Shown here one piece after another: positions 23,120 to 32,430 of a stretch of 64,000 nucleotides of DNA. A program made the translations under genes and the position numbers. Source of the DNA: Caulobacter sp. Root343 (GTDB taxonomy: Bacteria > Pseudomonadota > Alphaproteobacteria > Caulobacterales > Caulobacteraceae); contig NZ_LMDF01000007.1 in NCBI RefSeq assembly GCF_001425745.1, positions 1,084,439-1,148,438 on the forward strand. The letters are read 5' to 3'. A model generated the notes under the pieces. It made no database searches, was not told the origin of the DNA, and worked only from the letters and a program-made list of their open reading frames with translations. How positions within the stretch are numbered: the stretch's first letter is position 1; every line of letters begins with the position of its first letter.

Positions 23120-24102
23120 GACCGCCAGCTCCGCGAAGCCCGCCAGGCCAGCAGGGCGAAGGCCGGCGCGCCGAACAGGGCCGTGACCACGCCCAGCTTC
23201 AGCTCCTGCTCGGTCGGGACCAGCCGGGCGGCGAGATCCGCCAGCACCAGCAGCAGAGCGCCCGCCAAGGCCGAGGGCCATAGGATCCGCTTGGGATCGT
23301 CCTTGACCAGGGCTCGCACCAAGTGCGGCGCGGCCAGGCCCACGAAGCCAATCACCCCGGCCGCCGCCACCGCCGCGCCCGTCAACAGGGCCGCGCCAGC
23401 CACGGCGTAGACCCGCAGGCGCGCCATCGGCAAGCCGGACATCCGTGCGGCCTCTTCGCCCAGGGTCAACATGCGCAGGCCATTGCCCGCTCGGACGCAC
23501 AAGGCCGCGCCGATCGCCATGGGAACCAGGGCGCGAAGGGCGTCCATCGCGTCGCGGTTCTCGACCGAACCCATCAGCCAGGCCAGGATCTCGGCCGTCG
23601 TCACGGGCGATGGCGAAAGGTTGAAGACCAGCGCCGTCAGCGCCCCGCCGAACGCCGACAAGGCCACGCCGAACAGAATCAACGCCTCCGGCTCGCGGAA
23701 CCGCGCCGCCAGCACCACGACCGGGCCGCCGGCGACCAGGGCGCCGATCAGGGCCGAAAGCTCGATCGCGCCCGGAACCACCGCCAGGCCCGCCGAGATG
23801 GCCAAGGCCGCGCCCAAACCCGACACGGCCGAGACGCCCAGCACGCCGGGATCGGCCAGCGGGTTGCGCAGCAGCCCCTGCATCGTCGCGCCGGCAAGGC
23901 CCAGGGCCGCGCCGACCAGGGCCGCCACCGCCACGCGGGGCGCGCGGATGGTCCACAGCACCTCGGCCGGCGGCGAGGCTGGGTGGGTCAGGGCTTGGGC
24001 GTACTGGGCCAGCGACAGCGGGGTCTCACCCAGCGACACGGCCAGGATCGCCGCGCTGGCCAGGACCAGCAGCATCAGAAGACAAAGGCGGACCAGGCTC
24101 AT
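23116..24102 (-). CDS. FecCD/BtuC-family ABC transporter permease
   Basis: The 328-residue integral membrane protein has about ten segments and the family motifs LWTIRAPRVAVAALVGAALG, GATMQGLLRNPLADPGVLGV and GFVGLAAPHLVRAL, the last coupling helix region to the ATPase. It forms the channel of the importer. The start at MSLVRL overlaps the substrate-binding-protein stop (ATGA, 24099-24102); an open extension of 18 residues upstream is unlikely to be translated. Confidence 0.92.
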   Translation of the reverse strand: MSLVRLCLLMLLVLASAAILAVSLGETPLSLAQYAQALTHPASPPAEVLWTIRAPRVAVAALVGAALGLAGATMQGLLRNPLADPGVLGVSAVSGLGAALAISAGLAVVPGAIELSALIGALVAGGPVVVLAARFREPEALILFGVALSAFGGALTALVFNLSPSPVTTAEILAWLMGSVENRDAMDALRALVPMAIGAALCVRAGNGLRMLTLGEEAARMSGLPMARLRVYAVAGAALLTGAAVAAAGVIGFVGLAAPHLVRALVKDDPKRILWPSALAGALLLVLADLAARLVPTEQELKLGVVTALFGAPAFALLAWRASRSWRS

Positions 24103-24908
24103 CGCGCCGCCTCGGCCAGGATCGCGCTGCCCTCGGCGGCGAACCAGCCCGGACAACCGATCATCGTTCCCGGGAGCGAGGCGACGGTGCGGGTCTTCAC
24201 GACGGTCTGGAGGGCGGCATGACGGCCAGGCCCCCAGCGGTCCGCGCCGGCCCGGGTCCCGTCGAAGAAGCCCAGCACCACGGCCGCCGGCGGCTTCATC
24301 ACCAAGCCCTCCAGCGAGACCGGCGCGAAATACGGAGCCTTGGAGGCGTTCGAATAGCCGGCCGCCTTCAGCAGGGTGTCGATCAATGTGCCCGAACCGG
24401 CCGTGTAGCCGCCGGGTGTCAGATACAGCACCGACTTGCCCTTCCCCGCCCCGGCCGCGCGGGCCAGCTGGGCGTTCATCCGCGCGATGATCGCCTCGCC
24501 CTGAGGCTTGCGGTCCAGGGCGGCGGCGACCTTGCGGACATTGGCGCGGACGCCGTCGAAATCGGCCGCGTCGTCGAGGGCGACGGTGGTGACGCCCTTG
24601 TTCTCCAACGCCTTGGACAGCCGCGCGTCACCGCCCCACAGACGTACGACGACGTCGGGCTTGGCCGCGACCAGGCTCTCGAAGGTGGCGCGGCGCAGCG
24701 GCAGGCCCACGGCCTCGCGGCGCAGGTAGCTGTCGCGGGAGATGGCGCGGTGCGAGAGACCGACGACGCTGTCGCGCGGCGCCAGCGCCAGGACGTACTG
24801 GTCGGCGCAGGAGTCCAGCGACATCACTTTCGGAGAGGCGGCGAGAGCCGCTCCAGGGGCGAACGCCATCACCGCCAGAAGCGCGCTCAAAGCCTTGACG
24901 GCGTTCAC
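24099..24908 (-). CDS. periplasmic substrate-binding protein, BtuF/FhuD-like
   Basis: This ~269-residue protein has a signal peptide (ALSALLAVMAFAPGAALAAS) and the helical-backbone binding fold: SLDSCADQYVLALAPRDSVVGLS, FESLVAAKPDVVV, a long linking helix, then LYLTPGGYTAGSGTLIDTLL. It captures an iron chelate, heme or cobalamin for the permease encoded next; the ligand cannot be read from the sequence. GTG at 24908 and TTG at 24911 are both possible starts, only a few bases after the TetR stop, so the regulator and transporter form one operon. Confidence 0.85.
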   Translation of the reverse strand: MNAVKALSALLAVMAFAPGAALAASPKVMSLDSCADQYVLALAPRDSVVGLSHRAISRDSYLRREAVGLPLRRATFESLVAAKPDVVVRLWGGDARLSKALENKGVTTVALDDAADFDGVRANVRKVAAALDRKPQGEAIIARMNAQLARAAGAGKGKSVLYLTPGGYTAGSGTLIDTLLKAAGYSNASKAPYFAPVSLEGLVMKPPAAVVLGFFDGTRAGADRWGPGRHAALQTVVKTRTVASLPGTMIGCPGWFAAEGSAILAEAAR

Positions 24909-24912
24909 CAAA

Positions 24913-25548
24913 TCAGTCCGTGACCAAGCCGTAAAGCAGGCCGTCCAGCATGACCTTCATCAGTTGATCCTGATCCGACCAGCCGCGCGAGGGCTTGGTG
25001 ATCAGCAGCGAGACCAGGCCGTGGCAGCCGCTCCACAGCACTTCGGCGGCCTGCACCGCCGAGCCTGAGCGCAGGCGGCCCTGGGCGGCGATCTGGTGCA
25101 CTGGCTCGCTGAACTTCTCGAAGCAGCGGTCGCCCAGCTCCAGGGTGTCGGCGATCTTGTCCTGCGAGATGTGCTCGCCGGTGCTGCAGAACACCAGCTG
25201 GTAGGTGTTGGGATTGTCGAGGGCGAACTTCATGTACGCCTCGAGCATCAGCCGCACGCGCGAGACCGGGTCGATCGGCTGGGCGGCGATTTCGATGTTC
25301 AGGGTCAGCAGACGCTCGATGGCGTCGTTGCTGATCTCCATCAGGATCTGGTCCTTGTCGCGGAAGTGCATGTACAGCGCCGTCGACGATACGCCCACCG
25401 CGTCGGCGATCTTGCGGATCGTCGCGCCGGCATAGCCTTCGGCGATGAAGATCCTCTCGGCCGCCGCCAGGATCTCGCCCCGCCGCAAGTGCCCGTCACC
25501 CTTGGGCTTTCGCGCGGACTTGTGAGGCTTCTTCAGAACGACCGTCAC
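24913..25548 (-). CDS. TetR family transcriptional regulator
   Basis: The N-terminal helix-turn-helix (ILAAAERIFIAEGYAGATIRKIADAVGVSSTALYMHFRDKDQIL, given here only as a region of about residues 25-68) is typical of TetR. A ligand-binding helical domain of about 140 residues follows. The GTG at 25548, preceded by AGGGGAA, gives the normal TetR length of 211; longer frames upstream add an unlikely Cys/Arg-rich stretch. It is the first gene of an operon with the BtuFCD-type importer, which it may control. A palindrome at 25654-25670 is a candidate operator. Confidence 0.8.
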   Translation of the reverse strand: MTVVLKKPHKSARKPKGDGHLRRGEILAAAERIFIAEGYAGATIRKIADAVGVSSTALYMHFRDKDQILMEISNDAIERLLTLNIEIAAQPIDPVSRVRLMLEAYMKFALDNPNTYQLVFCSTGEHISQDKIADTLELGDRCFEKFSEPVHQIAAQGRLRSGSAVQAAEVLWSGCHGLVSLLITKPSRGWSDQDQLMKVMLDGLLYGLVTD

Positions 25549-25653
25549 GGACTTGGCTTCCCCTGCATTTCCCCCGAGGGACACTAAACGGGAATCACCC
25601 AGTCGTCGCAAGAACGTGCGTCGCAGGAGAATTTCGCGAACGCCCGCGCAGAT

Positions 25654-25670
25654 TGTGCGTAAGACGCACA
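25654..25670. promoter_or_regulatory. candidate TetR operator palindrome
   Basis: TGTGCGT-AAG-ACGCACA is a perfect 7-bp inverted repeat with a 3-base spacer in the gap between the divergent TetR and GT2 genes, 106 bases upstream of the TetR start. Its size and position fit a TetR-family operator, and it could affect both directions. Confidence 0.5.
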
Positions 25671-25745
25671 TTTTTCCGTTTGACAGCTCATGGTTGCGAT
25701 TCCGTTATCTGCAAGTGTTGGGGCGAGCGGCGTTCAGGGGCATCC

Positions 25746-27218
25746 ATGGCGCGCGAAGACAGACGATTGGACCCGGCGTTCGCGCCGGCTAGCGGACCTG
25801 TGTCCGTTGAACAGGAAGGCCCGGCGGCGTTTCCGCTCGGCTGGCAGGACAAGGCGCGGGACGGCGCGCACCTGACCCTTTCCCGGGGTCAGGCGGCGTT
25901 CGTCGCCGTGGCGGGTCTGCTGTCGGCCATCGGCGTCGCGTTGGATCCGTGGAGCGCCTTGACGGTGATCCATCACCTGTTCTTCGGTGTGTTCCTGCTG
26001 GGCGGCGCCACACGGCTGGCGGCGGCCTGCACGCCGCTGCCGTCCCCTCGGCCGCCGCCGTTGCCGGACGAGGACCTGCCGACCTACACGCTCATCGCCC
26101 CGCTCTATCGCGAGGCCGAGGTCGTGGCCGAGCTGGTCGAGAACCTTGCCGCGCTGGACTATCCGCGCGACCGGCTGCAGGCCCTGATCGTGCTGGAGGC
26201 CGACGACGAGGTCACCCGGGCCGCCGTGCGCGCCATTCCCCTGCCCGCCTTCGTCCAGGTGCTGATCGCGCCGCCGGGGACGCCCAAGACCAAGCCGCGC
26301 GCGTGCAACCACGCGCTGGAACGGGCGCGCGGCGAGTTGGTGGTGATCTATGACGCCGAGGACATGCCCGACCCCGGCCAGTTGCGCGAAGCGGCCGCCC
26401 GCTTCGCCGCCTCGGATCCGCGCCTGGCCTGTCTGCAGGCGCCCTTGCGGATCGAGGATCCGGGCTTTTCGCTATTCCTGCCTTCGCAGTTCCGGCTGGA
26501 ATATGCCGCCCATTTCGAGGTGCTGCTGCCGGCCTTGGCGCGCTGGGGCCTGGCGTTTCCGCTGGGCGGCACCAGCAACCACTTCAAGGTCGCCGCCTTG
26601 CGCGAGATTGGGGCGTGGGATCCCTACAACGTGACCGAGGACGCGGATGTCGGCTTTCGCCTGGTCGCCGCCGGCCATCGGCTGGGCGTGATCAGCCGTC
26701 CGACCTGGGAAACCGCTCCGACCACCTGGGGCCAGTGGTTCCCGCAGCGGGCGCGCTGGATCAAGGGCCACATGCAGACCCTGGCCGTCCATGCGCGCGG
26801 CCAGGTCCCGCGCCAGCCGCGCAACGCCGCGGCCCTGGTTCTGACCCTGGCGCAGTCGGTCACGTCCTCGCACCTGCACGGCCCGGTCATGCTGGTCGCC
26901 ATCGTCGCGGCGACTCTCGACTATTTGCCGGACGCCGCGTTCGGCATCCCGCCGCTGGACCTGCTGCTCTACGTCCTGGGCTGGGGCTCGGCGGCGATCG
27001 CCGGAGCACGCGGCGTGATGCGGGCCGGCGGCCAGCCGAAGTTCCTGCATCTGTTCGGCATGGTGCTCTACTGGCTGCTGCAGAGTGTGGCGGCGGGCAA
27101 GGCGCTGCAGCAGTTCATCACCGCCCCACATCACTGGGACAAGACCCGGCACACCGCCCGCGCGACGTCGGTCTTCGGGTCTCGCCCTGGCCCACACTCT
27201 GGACGCGCCGGGCCGTAA
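25746..27218 (+). CDS. family 2 glycosyltransferase, cellulose-synthase-like membrane protein
   Basis: The 490-residue protein has an N-terminal membrane segment (VAVAGLLSAIGVALDP and VIHHLFFGVFLLGG), a GT-A catalytic domain and two or more C-terminal membrane segments. Catalytic landmarks are YDAEDMPDP (DxD-type metal site, about residue 203), TEDADVGFRL (catalytic base) and QRARWIKGHMQT (QxxRW). These are the marks of processive or polyprenol-linked beta-glycosyltransferases that build surface polysaccharide. No other polysaccharide gene is adjacent. The ATG choice gives a normal N-terminus; the frame is open further upstream. Confidence 0.85.
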   Translation: MAREDRRLDPAFAPASGPVSVEQEGPAAFPLGWQDKARDGAHLTLSRGQAAFVAVAGLLSAIGVALDPWSALTVIHHLFFGVFLLGGATRLAAACTPLPSPRPPPLPDEDLPTYTLIAPLYREAEVVAELVENLAALDYPRDRLQALIVLEADDEVTRAAVRAIPLPAFVQVLIAPPGTPKTKPRACNHALERARGELVVIYDAEDMPDPGQLREAAARFAASDPRLACLQAPLRIEDPGFSLFLPSQFRLEYAAHFEVLLPALARWGLAFPLGGTSNHFKVAALREIGAWDPYNVTEDADVGFRLVAAGHRLGVISRPTWETAPTTWGQWFPQRARWIKGHMQTLAVHARGQVPRQPRNAAALVLTLAQSVTSSHLHGPVMLVAIVAATLDYLPDAAFGIPPLDLLLYVLGWGSAAIAGARGVMRAGGQPKFLHLFGMVLYWLLQSVAAGKALQQFITAPHHWDKTRHTARATSVFGSRPGPHSGRAGP

Positions 27219-27235
27219 GGCGGTATGGGCGGGCG

Positions 27236-28147
27236 ATGGCCCCGAAGATCGCCCCCGCCCCCCTCGTCATGCGCACCACCGGCTGGGCGGACTACGCCCT
27301 GCTGGACAGCGGCAACGGCAAGAAGTTGGAGCGCTACGGCCGCTACACCGTGGTGCGCCCCGAGCCGCAGTGCTTCTGGGCCCCGCGCCTGCCGGCCAAG
27401 GCCTGGGAGGACGCCGACGCGGTCTTCGATCCTTCCGACGAGGACGAGGCCGGCCGCTGGCGCTTCAAGGGCAAGCCGATCGAGAAGTTCGACCTCGCCT
27501 GGGGCCAGGCAAAGTTCCACGGCCAGTTCACGCCCTTCCGTCACCTGGCCTTCTTCCCCGAACAGGCCGCCAACTGGGCCTGGCAGGACGAACGGGTGCG
27601 GGCCTTCTCGAAGGGCTCCGGTCCGCAGCCCAAGATTCTGAACCTGTTCGGCTATACGGGCGTGGCCTCGCTGGTCTGCGCCGCCGCCGGCGCGGCCGTG
27701 ACCCACGTCGACGCGTCGAAGAAGTCGGTCGGCTTCGCCCGTGAGAACGCCGCCTTCGCCGGCCTGGCCGACAAGCCCATCCGCTGGATCGTCGAGGACG
27801 CCCGCAAGTTCGTGGCCCGCGAAGTGCGGCGCGGCAACCGCTATGACGGCATCATCCTGGACCCGCCGAAGTTCGGCCGCGGCGCCGACGGCGAGGTCTG
27901 GCGGCTGTTCGAGGATCTGGCCGCCCTGACCAAGGACTGCGCCGAACTGCTCAGCGACGACGCCTCGTTCCTGCTGATGAACGCCTATGCCGCCCGTGTG
28001 TCGGGCGCGGCGATGTCGGGCCTGCTGGCGCAGGAGCTGCAAGGCCGTGGCGGCGTCATCGACTGGGGCGAACTTTCCCTGGTCGAGGAAAAGGGCGACC
28101 GCCAGATCGGCCTGTCGTTCTTCGCTCGCTGGTCGTCAGAGGGATAG
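27236..28147 (+). CDS. class I SAM-dependent RNA methyltransferase (RlmI/RlmK-like)
   Basis: This 303-residue protein has a Rossmann methyltransferase domain with the SAM motif NLFGYTGVASLVCAAAGAAV (about 133-152), an acidic motif VDAS, and the substrate motif LDPPKFGRG (about 208). The arrangement is that of the RlmI/RlmK group acting on 23S rRNA; the N-terminal part is a short beta domain without a PUA domain. The exact target base is unknown. It starts 17 bases after the GT2 stop and is followed after 5 bases by a TrmH-type methyltransferase, so two RNA-modification genes lie together. Confidence 0.82.
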   Translation: MAPKIAPAPLVMRTTGWADYALLDSGNGKKLERYGRYTVVRPEPQCFWAPRLPAKAWEDADAVFDPSDEDEAGRWRFKGKPIEKFDLAWGQAKFHGQFTPFRHLAFFPEQAANWAWQDERVRAFSKGSGPQPKILNLFGYTGVASLVCAAAGAAVTHVDASKKSVGFARENAAFAGLADKPIRWIVEDARKFVAREVRRGNRYDGIILDPPKFGRGADGEVWRLFEDLAALTKDCAELLSDDASFLLMNAYAARVSGAAMSGLLAQELQGRGGVIDWGELSLVEEKGDRQIGLSFFARWSSEG

Positions 28148-28152
28148 CGGCG

Positions 28153-28944
28153 ATGAGCACCAAGACCGTCACCTCCTTGACCAACAACACCGTCAAGGCC
28201 GTCCGCGCCCTGCACATGCGCAAGGAACGCGAAGAGAGCGGCCTGTTCCTGGCCGAGGGCCTGAAGATCGTCATCGAGGCGATCGACTGCGGCCACGCGC
28301 CGAAGATCGTCATGTACGGCCCCGACGCCGCCGACCATCCGATGCTGAAGAAGGCGGTCGCCGCGTGCCTGAAGGCGGGCGGCGAGGTCATCGAGGTCAA
28401 CCGCGAGATCCTCGAGAAGGTCTCTCGTCGCGACAATCCCCAGGCCGTGGTCGCGGTGTTCCAGCAGGTCTACACGCCGCTGTCGGCCATCGTGCCCGAG
28501 AGCGCCCCGTGTTGGGTGGCCATGCAGGCCGTTCGCGATCCGGGCAACCTCGGCACGGTGATCCGCACCGCCGACGCGGCCGGCTGCGGCGGGGTGATCC
28601 TGGTCGGCGACTGCGTCGACCCCTATTCGGTCGAGGGCGTGCGCGCGACCATGGGCTCGATCTTCGCGGTGAAGATCGCCAAGGCGACGATCGCCGAGTT
28701 CCTGGCCTGGCGCCAGGAATGGCCCGGCAGCGTCGTCGGCACCCTGCTGACCGCCACCGTCGACCACAAGGCCGCCGACTATGTGAAGCCCTCGCTGATC
28801 CTGATGGGCAACGAACAGCAGGGCCTGCCGCCCGAGCTGGCGGCGGCCTGCGACGTCAACGTCAAGATCCCGATGCGCGGCCGCGCCGACAGCCTGAACC
28901 TCAGCGTTGCGACCGGGATCATGATCTATACGGTGACGGGCTAG
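28153..28944 (+). CDS. TrmH/SpoU-family RNA methyltransferase
   Basis: The 263-residue protein has the three knot motifs of SPOUT enzymes: RDPGNLGTVIRTADAAG, ILMGNEQQGLP and IPMRGRADSLNLSVATGI. An N-terminal substrate-binding domain (EESGLFLAEGLKIVIEA) resembles the L30e-like domain of rRNA 2'-O-methyltransferases. It methylates a ribose in rRNA or tRNA with SAM; the site is not identifiable. It begins 5 bases after the previous methyltransferase gene. Confidence 0.92.
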   Translation: MSTKTVTSLTNNTVKAVRALHMRKEREESGLFLAEGLKIVIEAIDCGHAPKIVMYGPDAADHPMLKKAVAACLKAGGEVIEVNREILEKVSRRDNPQAVVAVFQQVYTPLSAIVPESAPCWVAMQAVRDPGNLGTVIRTADAAGCGGVILVGDCVDPYSVEGVRATMGSIFAVKIAKATIAEFLAWRQEWPGSVVGTLLTATVDHKAADYVKPSLILMGNEQQGLPPELAAACDVNVKIPMRGRADSLNLSVATGIMIYTVTG

Positions 28945-28965
28945 AGAGTTCCTTCGGAGGTCGCG

Positions 28966-29811
28966 ATGCGTTGGCTGGTCCTGTCCCTGGCGCTGCTGGC
29001 CTCTCCCACCCTCGCCCAGCAGGTCGCCGACGACAAGGCCGACGTCAGCGTCGCCGCGCCCACCTGGCCCAAGGACGCCGGACCGGTCCTGGCCATCGAT
29101 GCGGCGCACAAGAACTTCCACACGATCGACGGCCGCTTTGCACCGTTCGCGGCCTTGGCCCGCAACGACGGCTTCCGGGTCGTCGGCAACGACGCCCCCT
29201 TCACGGCCGAGAACCTGACCAAGGTTCAGCTGCTGGTCATGGCCAACGCCGCCGAGGACTTGGCGCCGGACGAGATCAAGGCCGTTCGCGCCTGGGTCGA
29301 GGGCGGCGGCGACCTGCTGCTGATCGCCGACCACATGCCCTTCAGCCACGCCGCCGACGGTTTGGCGCGGGCGTTCGGCTTCCAGTTCGAGAGCAGCTTC
29401 GCCTTCGAGCCGGTGCGCGGCCCGGAACAATTCTCAAGGGCCAACGGGCGGCTGGTCGAGGGACCGCTGACGCGCGGCGGTATCGACAGCGTCTACGCCT
29501 TTACCGGCACGGTGCTGCACGCCCCGCCGCAGGCGACCGTGATCATGCGCCTGGGGACCGGCTGGTCGATCCTTTATCCCCGGGAGCCATGGAAGTTCGA
29601 AGGCGTTCCGCAACGCCCGTCCGACGACAGGGACTTGCGCGGCGCGATCCTGGCGGTCGGCAAGGGCCGCGTGGCCTTGTTCAGCGAGGCGGCGATGTTC
29701 AGCGCCCAGCGCACCCCCCAGGGCGGCGGCATGGGTTTCAACTATCCGCAGGCCACGCAGAACAAGGCCTTCGTCCTGAATGTCCTGCGCTGGCTGGGGC
29801 GCGCACCTTAG
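28966..29811 (+). CDS. secreted DUF4350/GATase-like protein
   Basis: A signal peptide (MRWLVLSLALLASPTLAQ) precedes a domain with the DUF4350 pattern: VLAIDAAHKNFHTIDGRF, VQLLVMANAAEDLAPDEIKA, VEGGGDLLLIADHMPFSH, GKGRVALFSEAAMFS and NKAFVLNVLRWL. This is a class-I-glutamine-amidotransferase-like fold, usually without catalytic function. A clear ribosome binding site (CGGAGG) lies before the ATG. It is 21 bases downstream of the TrmH-type gene and probably cotranscribed. The last four bases are shared with the stop of the convergent hrpB. Role unknown. Confidence 0.75.
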   Translation: MRWLVLSLALLASPTLAQQVADDKADVSVAAPTWPKDAGPVLAIDAAHKNFHTIDGRFAPFAALARNDGFRVVGNDAPFTAENLTKVQLLVMANAAEDLAPDEIKAVRAWVEGGGDLLLIADHMPFSHAADGLARAFGFQFESSFAFEPVRGPEQFSRANGRLVEGPLTRGGIDSVYAFTGTVLHAPPQATVIMRLGTGWSILYPREPWKFEGVPQRPSDDRDLRGAILAVGKGRVALFSEAAMFSAQRTPQGGGMGFNYPQATQNKAFVLNVLRWLGRAP

Positions 29812-32249
29812 GTCCCTCGCGGCTTGGCCCGCGTCGTCGGCGCGGCCGCCGCCGGATCGTCCGGCCACACATGCCGTGGGTAACGTCCCTTCATCTCCAC
29901 CTTCACCTCGCGCCATGAGCCCTTCCAGAAACCGGGCAGGTCGCGGGTGATCTGGATCGGCTTGTGGCCGGGCGATAGCAGCGACAGCACCAGCGGCACC
30001 TTGCCGCCGGCGATGCTGGGGTGCTCGGTCAGGCCAAACAGCTCCTGCACCCGGATGTCGATGCGCGGCCCGGCCTCGGCGGCATAGTCGATGGCTACGG
30101 TGGTGCCGGTCGGGGCCTTGAACCGGGCCGGCAGCATCTGGTCGACCTTCTGCTGCAAGTCCCAGGGGACCAGGGACCGGATCGCGCCATCGAGACTGCT
30201 CTCGTCGAGGCTGGCGAGCGACGAGCGGCCGTGCAGCAGCGGTTCGAGCCATTCATCGAGCCGCGCGACCAGAGCGGCGTCCGACAGATCCGGCCAGGCC
30301 TCGCCGTCCAGGTCGCGCAGGAACGCCACCCGGCTGCGGAAGCCCTCGACGCCCTGGCCCAGCCGCAACGCCGACAGGCCGTTGGCGCGGACCTGGTCCA
30401 GCAGGGCGGCGGCGATCATCGCCGGATCGGGGTTCTCGATCAGTCGCTCGGCCAAGACCAGCTTGCCCAGGCGCAGCAGCCGCTTGGCGCGCACCTTGCC
30501 GCCGGCGGTCTCCAGGCGATCCTCGGCGACCAGGCGGTCGGAGAAGGTCTCGCGCAGGTCGGCCTCGTCGACGGCGGCGGCCAGCAGGATGCGGTCGCGG
30601 CTGTCGCCGCCGCCCAGCTCGCCCACGGCCAGCCAGGCCTCGCGGGCCAGGGGATCGGTCGGCTCCAGATAGACGCCGCGTCCGCCGGCCAGCTGGAACT
30701 CGCCCGGCTTGCCGCGCGCCTTGGCCACCCGCTCGGGATAGGCTTCGGCCAGCATCACGCCGATCTCCAGTTCGCGAGCGCCAGAACCCCGACCGGCCGC
30801 GCGGCTCCAACGCTCGACCAAGGCCATGGCGTCGCGGGCGCGTGGCGAGCGGTCGCGATGCAGGCCCTCCAACCGTCGGCGCAGGTCGACATCCTTGCCG
30901 CCCAGCCCCTGCTCGGTCAGCACGGCGGCGATCTCGGCGGCCTCGCGGGCCTGGCCCGAGGCGGCGGCGCGCACGACCATGTGGGCCAGGCGCGGCGGCA
31001 GCGGCATCTCGGCCAGGGCCTTGCCGTGGGCGGTCAGGTCGCCCTGCCCGTCCAGCGCCTGGATGCGGGTCAGCAGCGTCCGCGCCTCGGCGAAGGCGGC
31101 GGGCGGCGGCGGGTCCAGGAAGGTCAGGCCCGCAGGATCGCGCGCGCCCCAGCGGGCCAGGTCCAGGGCCAGGCGCGACAGGTCGGCCTCCAGGATCTCC
31201 GGCCGCGCGAAGGCGGGCAGCGCCCGGGTCTCGGGCTCGTCCCACAGGCGGTAGCAGACGCCGGGCTCGGTGCGGCCGGCGCGGCCTCGGCGCTGGTCGG
31301 CCGCCGCGCGACTGACGCGGATCGTGTCGAGCCGGGTGATGCCCGAGGCCGGGTCGTAGCGCGGCACGCGGGCCAGGCCGGCGTCGACCACCACTCGCAC
31401 GCCCTCGATGGTCAGGCTGGTCTCGGCGATCGAGCTCGCTAACACAACTTTGCGCCGCCCGGCGGGCGCGGCGGCGATGGCGCGGTCCTGAACAGCCGGC
31501 TCTAGGGCGCCATAGAGCGGCGCGACATCGACGTCCGGCCGGCGCAGGCGCTCGTTCAGCCAGCTCTCGGCGCGCCGGATCTCGCCCTGGCCCGGCAAAA
31601 AGACCAGCACGCTGCCGGTCTCCTCGGCCAAGGCCCGCTCGACGGCGCGACCGACACGCTCCTCCAGTCGCTGTCGTTCGTCGCGGCCGAGATAGCGAGT
31701 GTCGACCGGAAACATCCGCCCCTGGCTCTCGACGATCGGCGCGTCGGTCAGCAGGGCCGAAATCCGCGCCCCGTCCAAGGTGGCGGACATCACCAGCAGG
31801 CGCAGGTCGTCGCGTAGCACGCTCTGGACGTCGCGCGCGAAGGCCAGGCCGAGGTCGGCGTCCAGGCTGCGCTCGTGGAATTCGTCGAACAGCACGGCGG
31901 CCACGCCGTCCAGGCCCGGGTCGTCGAGAATCATCCGGGTAAAGACGCCCTCGGTGACCACCTCGATCCGCGTGCGGGCCGAGACCTTGGACTGCAGCCG
32001 GACCCGGAAACCGACCGTCTCGCCCACTGCCTCGCCCAGGTTGGCGGCCATGCGCGAGGCGGCGGCGCGGGCGGCCAGGCGGCGGGGCTCAAGCACGATC
32101 AGCTTGCGGCCTTGGACCCACGGCTCTTCCAGCAGCGCCAACGGAACGGCCGTGGTCTTGCCAGCTCCCGGCGGCGCGACGAGAACGGCGGCCTCCCGCG
32201 CGCTCAGGGCGGCTTTCAGCGCCGGAAGGGCCTCGAAAATGGGCAACAT
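29808..32249 (-). CDS. hrpB: ATP-dependent helicase HrpB
   Basis: This 813-residue DEAH-type helicase has the ordered motifs: I (APPGAGKTT, residues 25-33), Ia, II (DEFHERSLD), III (SATLDG), a conserved linker, V (SSIAETSLTIEG) and VI (QRRGRAGRTEPGV). The HrpB-specific C-terminal domain (LQKVDQMLPARFKAPTGT, PIQITRDLPGFWKGSW, RYPRHVWPDDP) completes it. The enzyme unwinds nucleic acids, but its physiological substrate in bacteria is poorly known. The start MLPIFEALPAL fits the family; 12 residues upstream are open but lack support. Confidence 0.93.
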   Translation of the reverse strand: MLPIFEALPALKAALSAREAAVLVAPPGAGKTTAVPLALLEEPWVQGRKLIVLEPRRLAARAAASRMAANLGEAVGETVGFRVRLQSKVSARTRIEVVTEGVFTRMILDDPGLDGVAAVLFDEFHERSLDADLGLAFARDVQSVLRDDLRLLVMSATLDGARISALLTDAPIVESQGRMFPVDTRYLGRDERQRLEERVGRAVERALAEETGSVLVFLPGQGEIRRAESWLNERLRRPDVDVAPLYGALEPAVQDRAIAAAPAGRRKVVLASSIAETSLTIEGVRVVVDAGLARVPRYDPASGITRLDTIRVSRAAADQRRGRAGRTEPGVCYRLWDEPETRALPAFARPEILEADLSRLALDLARWGARDPAGLTFLDPPPPAAFAEARTLLTRIQALDGQGDLTAHGKALAEMPLPPRLAHMVVRAAASGQAREAAEIAAVLTEQGLGGKDVDLRRRLEGLHRDRSPRARDAMALVERWSRAAGRGSGARELEIGVMLAEAYPERVAKARGKPGEFQLAGGRGVYLEPTDPLAREAWLAVGELGGGDSRDRILLAAAVDEADLRETFSDRLVAEDRLETAGGKVRAKRLLRLGKLVLAERLIENPDPAMIAAALLDQVRANGLSALRLGQGVEGFRSRVAFLRDLDGEAWPDLSDAALVARLDEWLEPLLHGRSSLASLDESSLDGAIRSLVPWDLQQKVDQMLPARFKAPTGTTVAIDYAAEAGPRIDIRVQELFGLTEHPSIAGGKVPLVLSLLSPGHKPIQITRDLPGFWKGSWREVKVEMKGRYPRHVWPDDPAAAAPTTRAKPRGT

Positions 32250-32430
32250 CAGCTCGGCTTTAGCGCTCGATGGCGCGCGCGCCAAGCAGGGCTGGACGAG
32301 TCAGGCCGACGGGTAGCATTTACGCCCCCTCGCGGCTCGGCCTTGACCCCATGCTCATAAACGGGTCACGGTCCGCAAAATTTATCCAAGGGCGACCCCC
32401 GGGGGGAGTCGTGCGTATCCAGGAGGAACT

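Noticed and set aside
20306..23410. 1034-residue plus-strand open frame
   Set aside because: It is a frame-shifted shadow of the lytic transglycosylase continuing antisense to the ABC genes, with no recognisable domain.
24913..25671. Cobalamin riboswitch upstream of the BtuFCD-type genes
   Set aside because: I see no B12-box-like sequence in the leader; the TetR gene precedes the transporter directly.
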